Shown piece after piece: positions 7,998 through 16,752 of a stretch of DNA of 33,881 bases. A program made the position numbers and the translations under genes. The stretch's first letter is position 1. Each line of letters opens with the position of its first letter. The DNA comes from Solobacterium sp. (GTDB lineage: Bacteria > Bacillota_I > Bacilli_A > Erysipelotrichales > Erysipelotrichaceae): assembly GCA_017539385.1 (NCBI GenBank), contig JAFYHC010000108.1, positions 1-33,881 of the forward strand, written 5' to 3'. The notes beneath the pieces are model-generated. The model saw only the letters and a list, made by a program, of their open reading frames with translations. It was not told the origin of the DNA and ran no database searches.

Positions 7998-9263
7998 TTA
8001 TTCGAAGGGGATGAAAACCGTGCATACAACTTCGTTGCCGTCCTGCTCACAAATGAAATATCCATGATATTTATTAGCAATTGCCTGAATGGTTTTCAGC
8101 CCATAACCATGTCTGTCATCGTTGGCTGAAGTGATAAACTGACCGTCTGAATTAACGACTGTTCCATTCACGGAGTTACTTACCTGGACCATTGAAGTTT
8201 CCCTGACCTCGCGTATATTCACACGGATTGTTTTACCTATGCCTGCGTGAACGATTGCGTTATCAATCAGGTTTGAAAGCAGCAGATATAAATCACTGTC
8301 TTCCATTGCAATCGCCTGTGTGATATTGAGTGTACAGATGAAGTTCAGACCTTTCTGTATCGCTTCATCCTGTTTAATGTTCAAAACATAGTTAACCGCT
8401 GGCATGATCGTATTTATCGGTACCGGGGTATTGTTTATATTATCAATCATCCTGACTGCATCCTGGATTTCTTCGGAACTCAGATCCATGTCTTCTTTAG
8501 TGAGAAGCGTAATAAAGTGCTTCATATCATGCCGCATACTATTGAGTTCCTGCCGCATCTGCAGCATTCTTTCATTTGACTGGAGCTGACTTTGAAGTAT
8601 TTCTACTTCCAGACGCTGTTTGTTTTCCTGCTGAATATGAGAGTACATGGATTTGAAAAGAACAAGGATCATAATAATGAAAATCAGCACACAATAAACA
8701 CCCAGCAGCAGGTAATATTGCCATGTTTCATATTCTAAATAAACCGTTTCAAAGCAAACGGCCATTATATTGCATAAACCTATAAGTGCAGCGGAAATAA
8801 ACCAGTCCTTTTCCGGCATATTAAATGCATTTTTACGAATGATTTTTGCAATTATGTAAAAACAGGCAACATGACTGATCTGAATTAATAAATCAAAGGG
8901 CAGCTGATATAGAAGCAATACTTCATATAAGGTCTTTCCCGGAAACAGCCATAACAAAACAGACATATCTACAATCGAATTAATAATCGATGTAAGCGAC
9001 AGCGGTATAATGCAAAACATCAGTGCTTTCCCACGGGAAATATATGTTGTTAATCGAAGATAAATAAAGAAAATCAAATCGAATATAATCGTTAGTAAGG
9101 ACTGTGAAATAGAAAACTGATTGATATATGAAATCAGCAAAAAACAGACAATAAACGTTATGACAGACAGTATGGCAGTGTTTCTTTTGTGATCAATGTT
9201 CAGATGGTAGAGAAAAAAGACAAACAATGCCTGTTCAAACAGGTTGATACAAATATCAAACAT
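7998..9263 (-). CDS. AgrC-like GHKL sensor histidine kinase
   Basis: A 421-residue kinase: about six hydrophobic membrane helices in residues 1-205, a coiled linker (HIQQENKQRLEVEILQSQLQ), the phosphorylation motif MRHDMKHF with His245, the N box LSNLIDNAI and the G box HGYGLKTI. This is the quorum-sensing HPK10 architecture in which the membrane domain binds a cyclic autoinducer peptide. It sits 3 bp after the response regulator gene in the order agrB, regulator, kinase. The region is visibly richer in A/T than its neighbours. Confidence 0.9.
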   Translation of the reverse strand: MFDICINLFEQALFVFFLYHLNIDHKRNTAILSVITFIVCFLLISYINQFSISQSLLTIIFDLIFFIYLRLTTYISRGKALMFCIIPLSLTSIINSIVDMSVLLWLFPGKTLYEVLLLYQLPFDLLIQISHVACFYIIAKIIRKNAFNMPEKDWFISAALIGLCNIMAVCFETVYLEYETWQYYLLLGVYCVLIFIIMILVLFKSMYSHIQQENKQRLEVEILQSQLQSNERMLQMRQELNSMRHDMKHFITLLTKEDMDLSSEEIQDAVRMIDNINNTPVPINTIMPAVNYVLNIKQDEAIQKGLNFICTLNITQAIAMEDSDLYLLLSNLIDNAIVHAGIGKTIRVNIREVRETSMVQVSNSVNGTVVNSDGQFITSANDDRHGYGLKTIQAIANKYHGYFICEQDGNEVVCTVFIPFE

Positions 9264-9266
9264 TAC

Positions 9267-9962
9267 TCACCTCGATGAATACATCAGAAACATTTTGCAG
9301 ACTGTAGAATATTGTGTTTTCGGAATACTTAAACTCTGTGTATTGGAAAGAATAGCTTTATATTCGGTTATTTTCTGAATATGGCTCATATTCACCAGAA
9401 AACTTTTCCCTATTTGAACAAATCCCACAGAACTTAGCTCGGCAGATAGTTTTTGCATTGATTTTCTTTCGCGTATTTCGGTACTGTCGGCAAGATGGAT
9501 ATACATATCATTATGCGATACTTCAAAATATATGATCTGCTCAAATGGTATTTTTTCGATTCCTCCGGCTGTTTTTGCAATGTATGTATTATTGGTTCGA
9601 TAAGCCAAGTATTTTTTTAGGAAATACGTCAAATCTTCTTCAAGATTGCTTTTTCTTACAAAGTAAAAAGCATTCAGCCGAAAAGAATCATACACAAGGT
9701 TTTCATGTAGTGTGCAGAATACAATGATAGCTCTGGCATATTTTTCATAGATTTGGTTTGCTAACTGAAAACCATTTACGTCTGGCATATCAACATCCAC
9801 AATATACATATCAAAGTAATCCAGAATTCCGGCGTCAGCGGGATTTTGGAAAGATTTGATCTGAATGATCGTATCACTTCCATGGCACAGTTGAAAAAGA
9901 GTATTCTTGATGATCTGAATATCATTTTTTTTGTCATCTATCAAAGCACAACGAATTATCAT
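9267..9962 (-). CDS. LytTR response regulator (AgrA-like)
   Basis: A 231-residue regulator: receiver domain with phospho-acceptor Asp56 in IVDVDMPDVNG, and a C-terminal LytTR DNA-binding domain (about 130-231; IIYFEVSHNDMYIH, then VQIGKSFLVNMSHIQKI). Start 9962 is chosen because GGAG lies 6 nt upstream and the ATG overlaps the agrB stop (ATGA); the longer frame to 10004 lacks this. It would be phosphorylated by the kinase just downstream and bind direct repeats at target promoters. Confidence 0.9.
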   Translation of the reverse strand: MIIRCALIDDKKNDIQIIKNTLFQLCHGSDTIIQIKSFQNPADAGILDYFDMYIVDVDMPDVNGFQLANQIYEKYARAIIVFCTLHENLVYDSFRLNAFYFVRKSNLEEDLTYFLKKYLAYRTNNTYIAKTAGGIEKIPFEQIIYFEVSHNDMYIHLADSTEIRERKSMQKLSAELSSVGFVQIGKSFLVNMSHIQKITEYKAILSNTQSLSIPKTQYSTVCKMFLMYSSR

Positions 9963-10537
9963 GTTTTTCTCCACATATTGGAATGTTTTAGCAATGACAT
10001 GCAAAGCGCATTCCAGCTACTTGCATAGCAAATAGTAAATGCATAATGTGATTCATACAAAGAAAAAGCAGAAAATGCAAGACAAATAAGAACGAGATTT
10101 CGTACCAATTTGTTTCTGTTATTTATGACTTCCTGTTCTGTGAGCGGATTGTAAATATGCTGGACAGGCGCATTTTTTATGATGTATGAAATTGACCCCA
10201 AAAACATTAAAATGATGATTCGAAAATCCGTGATGAAATTAGAACATACTAGTAAAAAAACAAAAACGAGTTGGTAAGAAAGAAAACAAAGAAGTCTTGT
10301 GGATGCGTGCCATCCACCTGAATGCCTTCTCATACTGGTGAATGACAGTAGATAGACGATACCTTGAAACAGGTCTCGAGAAATAAAGGCTATGAAGAGA
10401 AGAAACAGCATATTTATACTGTCATTTACTATTATATCAATACCATGGCTTAAAAATACCATTTGGCAGTCACTGAAGGAGTACTTTGATTGTATATGTG
10501 AATATAACTTGCCTTTCATATGTGCAAAATAATCCAT
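9959..10537 (-). CDS. agrB: AgrB-like autoinducer-processing membrane protease
   Basis: A 192-residue membrane protein with the AgrB signature RRHSGGWHASTRLLC. His77 and Cys84 fall at the same positions as the catalytic pair of staphylococcal AgrB, which also supports the ATG at 10537 despite a weak ribosome site. AgrB cleaves the AgrD propeptide and forms the (thio)lactone ring at the membrane. No agrD lies between agrB and the two-component genes, where it is usually found; the agrB stop overlaps the regulator start. A divergent candidate is at 10670-10750. Confidence 0.92.
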   Translation of the reverse strand: MDYFAHMKGKLYSHIQSKYSFSDCQMVFLSHGIDIIVNDSINMLFLLFIAFISRDLFQGIVYLLSFTSMRRHSGGWHASTRLLCFLSYQLVFVFLLVCSNFITDFRIIILMFLGSISYIIKNAPVQHIYNPLTEQEVINNRNKLVRNLVLICLAFSAFSLYESHYAFTICYASSWNALCMSLLKHSNMWRKT

Positions 10538-10560
10538 TGGAACAAATTGTCAATGGTTAT

Positions 10561-10608
10561 GGGCTGAAATGCATGAAATACGGGCCAGCCCATCCAAAGG
10601 GCTGAAAT
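10561..10608. repeat. Direct repeat with shared complementary arm in the agr intergenic region
   Basis: GGGCTGAAAT occurs at 10561-10570 and 10599-10608, with CAGCCC at 10586-10591 between them. CAGCCC can pair with either GGGCTG copy, giving two mutually exclusive stems. It is a GC-rich patch in AT-rich DNA between agrB and the divergent peptide gene. Confidence 0.45.
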
Positions 10609-10669
10609 CCCCGCGAAAGTAGAAAATGATGAGAAAATCATTAAATTGTATATTAGGAGGTAGTTCATT

Positions 10670-10750
10670 ATGAATACACTATTGCGAGCTTTTTTTGAAC
10701 AAATCATTAATTATGCTAATCTTGGGGATAGTATTATCCAGGACAAGTAA
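10670..10750 (+). CDS. 26-residue AgrD-like peptide candidate
   Basis: A short frame with a strong AGGAGG (10655-10660) 9 nt before its ATG. It begins MNTLLRAFFEQI and continues with an NLG segment, the layout of the staphylococcal AgrD amphipathic leader (MNTLFNLFFDFI, then NIG). It ends DSIIQDK and then stops. It has no cysteine; one serine is in the last seven residues, so a lactone rather than thiolactone is the only ring chemistry possible, and the usual acidic C-terminal recognition tail is missing or very short. It is divergent from agrB and 9 bp upstream of a lipoprotein gene. It could be a true variant autoinducer, a decayed agrD, or an unrelated leader peptide. Confidence 0.5.
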   Translation: MNTLLRAFFEQIINYANLGDSIIQDK

Positions 10751-10759
10751 AACCCGGAC

Positions 10760-11080
10760 ATGAATCATAAACATAAACTTCTAAAAAAAATGCTTCAGCT
10801 GGCACTTATATGCACTGTAACAGGCTGTGCAGTAAAGAAAGAAATCAATCTGCAGCGTCTGCAGGAACTTAGCACGATGACAGCTGAACAGTGCCTGCAG
10901 GAACTGGAAAAAGCAGGATTCCAGGATACTGGTGCATATGACTCGCGCCAGCAGACAGCAGAAGCTGCAAAAGAGATCATAGTGTTTTACAAAGACGGTG
11001 GAACCCCGGAGAATATGCCGTTTGATTATTCCGGCATGACAGAAATGGCAGAGAAGATCTGGGAGGTTTTGAGCAGGTAG
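10760..11080 (+). CDS. Small lipoprotein of unknown function
   Basis: A 106-residue protein with a lipoprotein signal peptide: basic N-terminus (MNHKHKLLKK), hydrophobic core and lipobox VTGC (Cys23). The mature part is short, charged and helical (LQRLQELSTMTAEQCLQELE). It has no good ribosome site of its own and begins 9 bp after the AgrD-like peptide stop, so translation is probably coupled to that peptide. A terminator follows at 11106. I do not recognise the family. Confidence 0.7.
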   Translation: MNHKHKLLKKMLQLALICTVTGCAVKKEINLQRLQELSTMTAEQCLQELEKAGFQDTGAYDSRQQTAEAAKEIIVFYKDGGTPENMPFDYSGMTEMAEKIWEVLSR

Positions 11081-11105
11081 GATCTGCTGCATATGCAAAA
11101 TAGAG

Positions 11106-11133
11106 GCAGTTCATGGATTGTGGACTGCTTTTA
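11106..11133 (+). terminator. Terminator of the peptide-lipoprotein operon
   Basis: GCAGTTCA and TGGACTGC pair (one G-U) over a 7-nt loop and are followed by TTTTA. Confidence 0.75.
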
Positions 11134-11253
11134 TACTGTTCTCTTCTCTTTTTTTTGGGGTGTGAGAAGGCTTTATCGATATGGAAAAAACAGACTTACG
11201 TATTTGTAATATAAGATGTCATCAATCTTTCATAAAACGGTCCTTTTATCGTT

Positions 11254-11281
11254 TTGAATCATATGGAGAATTCTGTATAAT
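11254..11281 (+). promoter_or_regulatory. Promoter of the hydCBA operon
   Basis: TTGAAT (11254-11259) and TATAAT (11276-11281) are 16 bp apart, 48 bp before the hydC start. AAAGGA at about 11314-11319 is the ribosome site. No Rex-type palindrome was found by eye. Confidence 0.65.
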
Positions 11282-11328
11282 ACCAATGAGGAGTTATCTT
11301 CTTTTAATCATGGAAAGGACAAAGCTTT

Positions 11329-11817
11329 ATGACGAAATTAAGTAACAGCGCTGTTCTGAAAATTACCGAGATCTGTGATCGTTACAAAGATGAACCCACA
11401 CCTTTGATGATGATCCTGAGTGATATTCAGAACGAATATGGTTACATTCCGCTTGAGGTACAGGAAGTTGTCTCGAAAAAGACAGGCATTTCTGTAGCGG
11501 AAATTTATGGTGTTGTGACCTTCTACTCTTTCTTCTCGCTGACACCGAAAGGAAAGTATGTAATCGGCTGCTGCCTTGGTACAGCCTGTTATGTAAAGGG
11601 TGCCCAGCAGGTCATCGACAAGTTCTCTGAGATTCTGGAAATCAAGCCGGGTGAAACATCCAAAGACGGCATGTTCACTCTGGATGCTCTGCGCTGCATC
11701 GGCGCATGCGGCATTGCACCGGCTGTCAGCATCAACGGAACCGTCTACCCGAAGATGAGTGTAGATCAGGTATCCGGCATTATTAATGACTACCGGAACA
11801 AGGAGGCAAATGCATGA
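11329..11817 (+). CDS. hydC: Electron-bifurcating [FeFe] hydrogenase, NuoE-like subunit
   Basis: A 162-residue thioredoxin-like [2Fe-2S] protein of the NuoE/HydC/HndA family. The cluster cysteines are in CCLGTACYVKG and, after about 35 residues, CIGACG. The N-terminal helical part has LLMMILSDIQNEYGYIP-type spacing typical of the family. It is the small electron-transfer subunit of the trimeric NAD(H)-linked hydrogenase. Its stop overlaps hydB (ATGA). Confidence 0.92.
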   Translation: MTKLSNSAVLKITEICDRYKDEPTPLMMILSDIQNEYGYIPLEVQEVVSKKTGISVAEIYGVVTFYSFFSLTPKGKYVIGCCLGTACYVKGAQQVIDKFSEILEIKPGETSKDGMFTLDALRCIGACGIAPAVSINGTVYPKMSVDQVSGIINDYRNKEANA

Positions 11818-13697
11818 TCCGTACATTTGAAGACTTTAAGGGACAGACAGATGCTTTGACTGCTTCACTGCAGGAAAAACTGAGTGGTGCAGACGGAAAG
11901 CGTCACATCGTTCTGTGCGGCGGTACAGGCTGTCTGAGTTCCCATTCCGATGAGATCAAGGCCCGGTTTGAAGAAGTCCTGAAAGAAAAGGGTGCTGATG
12001 ACCGTGCAACTGTCAATATCGTCGGATGCTTCGGTTTCTGCTCGCAGGGACCGTTCGTTAAGATCTATCCGGAAGATACACTGTATCGTCTGGTCAAGAT
12101 CACTGATGTAGAAGAAATCGTTGAATCGGATATCCTGAATGACACAGTCGTTGAGCGTCTGCTCTATGTAGACCCGGTCACGAAGGAAAAAGTATCCAAG
12201 CAGGATGAGATCAACTTCTATAAGAAGCAGCGCCGTGTAGCTCTGTATGGCTGTGGTGTCATCAATCCGGAAGATATCAATGAAGCACTTGGCATGGGCG
12301 GCTTCCAGGGCCTGAAGAGGGCACTGACAATGAGTCAGCAGGAAGTAATCGACGAAGTGCTGAAATCCGGTCTGCGCGGACGCGGAGGCGGCGGTTTCCC
12401 GACCGGCCGCAAGTGGCAGTTCGCTTACAATGTAGAAGCTGATCAGAAGTATGTTGTATGTAATGGTGACGAAGGCGACCCGGGTGCGTTCATGGACCGT
12501 TCCATTCTGGAAGGAAACCCGCTGGTTGTTATCGAAGGCATGGTCATTGCCGGTTATGCATATGGTGCATCTGAAGGCTACTTCTATGTACGTGCAGAGT
12601 ATCCGATCGCTGTCAGACGTCTGCGCAATGCAATCAAGCAGGCGGAAGAAATCGGTCTGTTAGGCGACAACATCATGGGTACAGACTTCAGCTTCCGCTG
12701 CCATCTGCGTCTGGGTGCAGGTGCATTCGTCTGCGGTGAAGAAACAGCACTGCTGAACTCCATCGAAGGCAAGCGCGGTATGCCGCGTCCGAGACCGCCG
12801 TTCCCGGCAGTCAAGGGTCTGTGGGGCAAGCCGACCTGCGTCAACAACGTTGAAACACTTGCCTGCGTACCGTATATCCTCCGCAATGGATGGGAAGAAT
12901 TCGCAAAAGTAGGTACTGAGCGTTCCAAGGGAACAAAGGTATTCGCACTTGGCGGTAAGGTCAACAACGTCGGTCTTGTTGAAGTACCGATGGGAACAAC
13001 ACTGCGTGAGCTGATCTATGACATCGGCGGCGGCATTCCGAATGGAAAGAAGTTCAAGGCGATCCAGACCGGCGGTCCGTCCGGCGGCTGTCTGACAGAA
13101 GAATTCCTGGATGAACCGATCGACTTCGATAACCTCGTAGCCAAGGGATCCATGATGGGTTCCGGCGGTGCGATCGTTATGGATGAAGACAACTGTATGG
13201 TTGACGTTGCCAAGTTCTATATGGAATTCATCTGTGATGAATCCTGCGGCAAATGTACACCATGCCGTATCGGTACAAAGAGAATGCTCGAGATCCTGAC
13301 AAGAATCACCGAAGGCAAGGGAACAATGGAAGATCTGGACGAACTGGAAGAACTCAGCCAGACCGTTAAGACGAACTCCCTGTGTGCTCTTGGACAGACG
13401 GCTTCCAACCCGATCGACTCCACGATCAAGCATTTCCGTGACGAATATATTGCCCATATCGTTGACAAGAAGTGCCCGGCACATGTATGTAAGAAACTCA
13501 TGTCTTATGTCATTGATCCGGATAAGTGCATTGGCTGCGGCATGTGTGCAAAGGCATGTCCGGCAAACTGCATCACAAGAACCGACTATGTTGCGCCGAA
13601 GCATAAGCTTGCGTCCATGAGCATCGATTCTGCGAAGTGCGTGAAGTGCGGCACCTGTATCTCGACATGTAAGTTCGGGGCTATTTCGAAAAACTAA
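11814..13697 (+). CDS. hydB: Electron-bifurcating [FeFe] hydrogenase, NuoF-like flavoprotein subunit
   Basis: A 627-residue subunit with four parts: an N-terminal thioredoxin-like [2Fe-2S] domain (CGGTGCLSSH, then VGCFGFCSQGP); a NuoF-type FMN/NADH domain (GRGGGGFPTGRKW and NGDEGDPGAFMDR); an SLBB segment and [4Fe-4S] site (CGKCTPCRIGT, then CALGQ); and a C-terminal double [4Fe-4S] ferredoxin (CIGCGMCAKACPANC and CVKCGTCISTCKFG). It takes electrons to or from NAD(H) and ferredoxin in the cytosolic HydABC complex. A 14-bp gap separates it from hydA. Confidence 0.94.
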   Translation: MIRTFEDFKGQTDALTASLQEKLSGADGKRHIVLCGGTGCLSSHSDEIKARFEEVLKEKGADDRATVNIVGCFGFCSQGPFVKIYPEDTLYRLVKITDVEEIVESDILNDTVVERLLYVDPVTKEKVSKQDEINFYKKQRRVALYGCGVINPEDINEALGMGGFQGLKRALTMSQQEVIDEVLKSGLRGRGGGGFPTGRKWQFAYNVEADQKYVVCNGDEGDPGAFMDRSILEGNPLVVIEGMVIAGYAYGASEGYFYVRAEYPIAVRRLRNAIKQAEEIGLLGDNIMGTDFSFRCHLRLGAGAFVCGEETALLNSIEGKRGMPRPRPPFPAVKGLWGKPTCVNNVETLACVPYILRNGWEEFAKVGTERSKGTKVFALGGKVNNVGLVEVPMGTTLRELIYDIGGGIPNGKKFKAIQTGGPSGGCLTEEFLDEPIDFDNLVAKGSMMGSGGAIVMDEDNCMVDVAKFYMEFICDESCGKCTPCRIGTKRMLEILTRITEGKGTMEDLDELEELSQTVKTNSLCALGQTASNPIDSTIKHFRDEYIAHIVDKKCPAHVCKKLMSYVIDPDKCIGCGMCAKACPANCITRTDYVAPKHKLASMSIDSAKCVKCGTCISTCKFGAISKN

Positions 13698-13711
13698 GAG
13701 GAGGACCGTTC

Positions 13712-15481
13712 ATGTCATTGGTAAATATTAAGATCGAGGGCGTACCGTATCAGGTAGAGAGCGGATTAACGATCCTTGAAGCCGCAAAAGCGTGCGGATA
13801 TGAAATTCCGTCCCTGTGCACATTCAACCACGGGGAATGCAACCAGGGTTCCTGCCGTGTCTGCCTTGTTGAGGCAACAGGCGCAAGAGGACTGGTTGCC
13901 AGCTGTGTCTATCCGGTCAATGAAGGTATGGAGATCCGCATCTCCTCGCCGAAGGCCGTAGAAGCCAGAAGAAGAAGCGTAGAACTGCTTCTTTCCAACC
14001 ACAACAAGAACTGCCAGCAGTGTGATAAGAACGGCAAGTGCGAACTGCTGCACGTTGCTACACTGACAGGTGCCCGTGAAGGTGCCTTCGAAGGCGTTCA
14101 TTCCGAAACATATATCGACGAACTTGCACCGGGTCTTGTCCGTGATACATCCAAGTGCATTCTGTGCGGAAGATGTATTGCACGCTGCTCCAACGCACAT
14201 GGCCTTGGTATCCTGGGATTTGAGAACAGAGGTTTCCGTACATTTGTTTCTCCGGCACAGAACAGAAGCTTTGCCAACTCTCCGTGCATTCAGTGCGGTC
14301 AGTGCGTCAACGTATGTCCGACCGGCGCTCTGATGGAGCACAGCGAGATCTGGAAAGTCGACAAGGCACTCAAAGAAGGCAAGCATGTTGTCGTACAGGC
14401 AGCTCCGGCTGTCCGTGCAGCACTGGGTGAAGAATTCGGATATCCGATCGGCACACCGGTTACCGGCAAGATGATCGCTGCCATGCGCAGACTTGGATTC
14501 GAAAGAGTCTATGATGTCAACTTCGGTGCTGACCTGACGATCATGGAAGAAGGTACAGAACTGCTGCACCGTGTTTCCTATGGCGGAGTTCTGCCGATGA
14601 TCACATCCTGCTCACCGGGCTGGGTCAACTATGCGGAATACAACTATGGCGATCTGCTGGATCACCTGTCCAGCTGCAAGTCCCCGCACCAGATGCAGGG
14701 TGCAATCATCAAGTCCTACTGGGCTGAACAGAACGGATATGATCCGAAGGATGTATTCGTTGTCTCCGTTATGCCGTGCGTAGCGAAGAAATTCGAGCGT
14801 CAGAGAGAACAGATGAATGTAAACGGCATCGATGATGTCGATGCAGTTATCACAACACGTGAACTTGCAAAGATGATCAAGAGAAGCGGTATTATCTTCA
14901 ACCGTCTTCCGGATGAAGAATGGGATCAGGACATCATGGGTGATTACACCGGTGCCGGCGTTATCTTCGGCGTTACCGGCGGTGTCATGGAAGCTGCTCT
15001 GCGTACCGTTTACTACAAGCTGACAGGCAAGGAATACGGCAAGATCGTATTCGACGAAGTCAGAGGACATGATGCAGGTATCCGTGAAGCATCGATCGAC
15101 ATTAACGGCGTTGTCGTCAATGTAGCAATCGCTTCCGGCATGAAGTCTGCGAAGGTCCTGCTGGATGAGATCCGTGAAGGTACTTCCAAGTATCACTTCA
15201 TTGAGATCATGGGCTGCCCGGGCGGATGCATCAACGGCGGCGGCCAGCCGTATGTCAGGCCGGTCTTCCTCCCGAATGAACCGGACAACATCCTGGATAT
15301 CTACAAGGAAAAGAGAGCACAGGCTCTGTACAGTGAAGACGAGCGGCAGGTACTCCGTCAGTCTCACAACAACCCGCAGATCCAGGCACTGTATGCGAAG
15401 TTCCTTGGGGAACCGAATTCCCATAAGGCACATGAACTTCTGCATACGACCTATGCGGCAAGAGAAGGATTCAACGACTGA
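13712..15481 (+). CDS. hydA: Electron-bifurcating [FeFe] hydrogenase, catalytic subunit
   Basis: A 589-residue catalytic subunit. N-terminal [2Fe-2S] domain (CGYEIPSLC, CNQGSCRVC), a His-Cys3 cluster site (HNKNCQQCDKNGKC), two [4Fe-4S] ferredoxin motifs (CILCGRCIARC, CIQCGQCVNVC), then the H-cluster domain with all three signatures: TSCSPGW, MPCVAKK and EIMGCPGGCINGGGQP. With HydB and HydC it makes or uses H2 while coupling NADH and reduced ferredoxin. The H-cluster maturases HydE, HydF and HydG are not in the window. Confidence 0.96.
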   Translation: MSLVNIKIEGVPYQVESGLTILEAAKACGYEIPSLCTFNHGECNQGSCRVCLVEATGARGLVASCVYPVNEGMEIRISSPKAVEARRRSVELLLSNHNKNCQQCDKNGKCELLHVATLTGAREGAFEGVHSETYIDELAPGLVRDTSKCILCGRCIARCSNAHGLGILGFENRGFRTFVSPAQNRSFANSPCIQCGQCVNVCPTGALMEHSEIWKVDKALKEGKHVVVQAAPAVRAALGEEFGYPIGTPVTGKMIAAMRRLGFERVYDVNFGADLTIMEEGTELLHRVSYGGVLPMITSCSPGWVNYAEYNYGDLLDHLSSCKSPHQMQGAIIKSYWAEQNGYDPKDVFVVSVMPCVAKKFERQREQMNVNGIDDVDAVITTRELAKMIKRSGIIFNRLPDEEWDQDIMGDYTGAGVIFGVTGGVMEAALRTVYYKLTGKEYGKIVFDEVRGHDAGIREASIDINGVVVNVAIASGMKSAKVLLDEIREGTSKYHFIEIMGCPGGCINGGGQPYVRPVFLPNEPDNILDIYKEKRAQALYSEDERQVLRQSHNNPQIQALYAKFLGEPNSHKAHELLHTTYAAREGFND

Positions 15482-15504
15482 ATCTGATCAAAACAAACCG
15501 GAAT

Positions 15505-15534
15505 GCGGCAGAGTACATCTGCCGCTTTCTTTTT
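15505..15534 (+). terminator. Terminator of the hydCBA operon
   Basis: GCGGCAGA and TCTGCCGC form a perfect 8-bp stem with a 5-nt loop and a following T-rich tail. A TATAAT at 15536-15541 just beyond it may be the -10 box for the next gene. Confidence 0.9.
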
Positions 15535-15564
15535 GTATAATTGAAGAAAAAGGGAGGTACATGC

Positions 15565-16752
15565 ATGAAAACGGCGGTCATCGGTGTAGGCAATATGGGA
15601 ACAAGATATGCCTGTCTTCTGCAGGATGGAACGATCGAAGGAATGGAACTCGGGGCAGTAACACGCATTCGTGAACGGCAGAGGGAACTGCTGGCGCCGT
15701 CCCTTGCGAATGGACTGCCGGTATATGAAAGTGCAGATGCGCTGTTTGATGCGTTTGAAAAGGGAGAGATCCACCTGGATGCCGTAATCATTGCAACACC
15801 GCACCGCACCCACTGTCCGATCGCACTGCGGGCGTTTGCGAATGGCCTGCATGTACTTACCGATAAGCCAGCCGGCATCTGCAGCAGACAGGCACGGCAG
15901 ATGGAAGAAGCAGCCCGTGAGAGCGGCTGTGTATATGGGATCATCTTTAACCAACGCACTCTGCCGCAGTTTCAATTCCTGCATGATATCTTGCACAGCG
16001 GCAAATACGGGGCCCTCAAGCGGATGGAATGGGTCGTGACAGACTGGTATCGTCCCAACAGCTATTACGCTTCAGGAAGCTGGCGTGCGACGTGGAATGG
16101 CGAAGGGGGAGGCGTATTGCTGAACCAGTGTCCCCATAATCTGGACCTGCTGCAGTGGATCTGCGGGATGCCGGAAAAAGTGCGTGCTTTCTGCAATGAG
16201 GGACGCTATCATCCCATTACTGTCGAAGATGATGTGACCATGTTTCTGGAATGGGAGAATGGCGCACACGGTACATTTATCACATCGACCGGTGAAGCCC
16301 CCGGCATCAACCGTCTGGAGATCGTGCTGGAAGATGCCATGCTGGTATATGAAAACGGGGAAGTGCGTATTGGTGAACTGGTACCGGAACTTGGCTGTCC
16401 GGAAGAAGAATATCGCAGAACGGCAAAGAATCCCTTTGCAAAGATCCGCGGTACATGGAAGACATATACGTTTGAAAAGCCCGATGATCCATACCGCATC
16501 ATCCTGCAGGGATTCGCCGATGAGATCGCCGGGAAAGGCAAATGCATTGTCCCCGGCAGCGAAGGACGCAAGAGCCTGATGATTTCCAATGCGGCATACT
16601 GGTCCTCCTGGAAAGACTGCAGAGTATCTCTTCCGGAATTCGATACCCGCAATGAACAGCTCTATGAATATGACTTTGAAATGCTTTTAAAAGAAAAGAT
16701 GAAAGAAGAGGAACAGAATACATGTGCAGCAGGATCCGCTTCGGCATCATAG
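15565..16752 (+). CDS. Gfo/Idh/MocA family oxidoreductase
   Basis: A 395-residue NAD(P)-dependent dehydrogenase of sugar or cyclitol type. N-terminal Rossmann motif AVIGVGNMGTRYA, IIATPHRTHCPIA, and the family's EKP-like motif as TDKPAG, with the probable catalytic lysine; the C-terminal domain holds GEGGGVLLNQCPHNLDLLQW. ATG 15565 is chosen over the longer frame because AGGGAGG (15551-15557) lies 7 nt before it. The exact substrate cannot be read. It overlaps the next dehydrogenase gene by 31 bp. Confidence 0.9.
   Translation: MKTAVIGVGNMGTRYACLLQDGTIEGMELGAVTRIRERQRELLAPSLANGLPVYESADALFDAFEKGEIHLDAVIIATPHRTHCPIALRAFANGLHVLTDKPAGICSRQARQMEEAARESGCVYGIIFNQRTLPQFQFLHDILHSGKYGALKRMEWVVTDWYRPNSYYASGSWRATWNGEGGGVLLNQCPHNLDLLQWICGMPEKVRAFCNEGRYHPITVEDDVTMFLEWENGAHGTFITSTGEAPGINRLEIVLEDAMLVYENGEVRIGELVPELGCPEEEYRRTAKNPFAKIRGTWKTYTFEKPDDPYRIILQGFADEIAGKGKCIVPGSEGRKSLMISNAAYWSSWKDCRVSLPEFDTRNEQLYEYDFEMLLKEKMKEEEQNTCAAGSASAS

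Noticed and set aside
10516..10707. 63-codon minus-strand frame overlapping the agrB start, considered as agrD
   Set aside because: No ribosome site and no AgrD features. It is antisense to the peptide gene with the strong AGGAGG.
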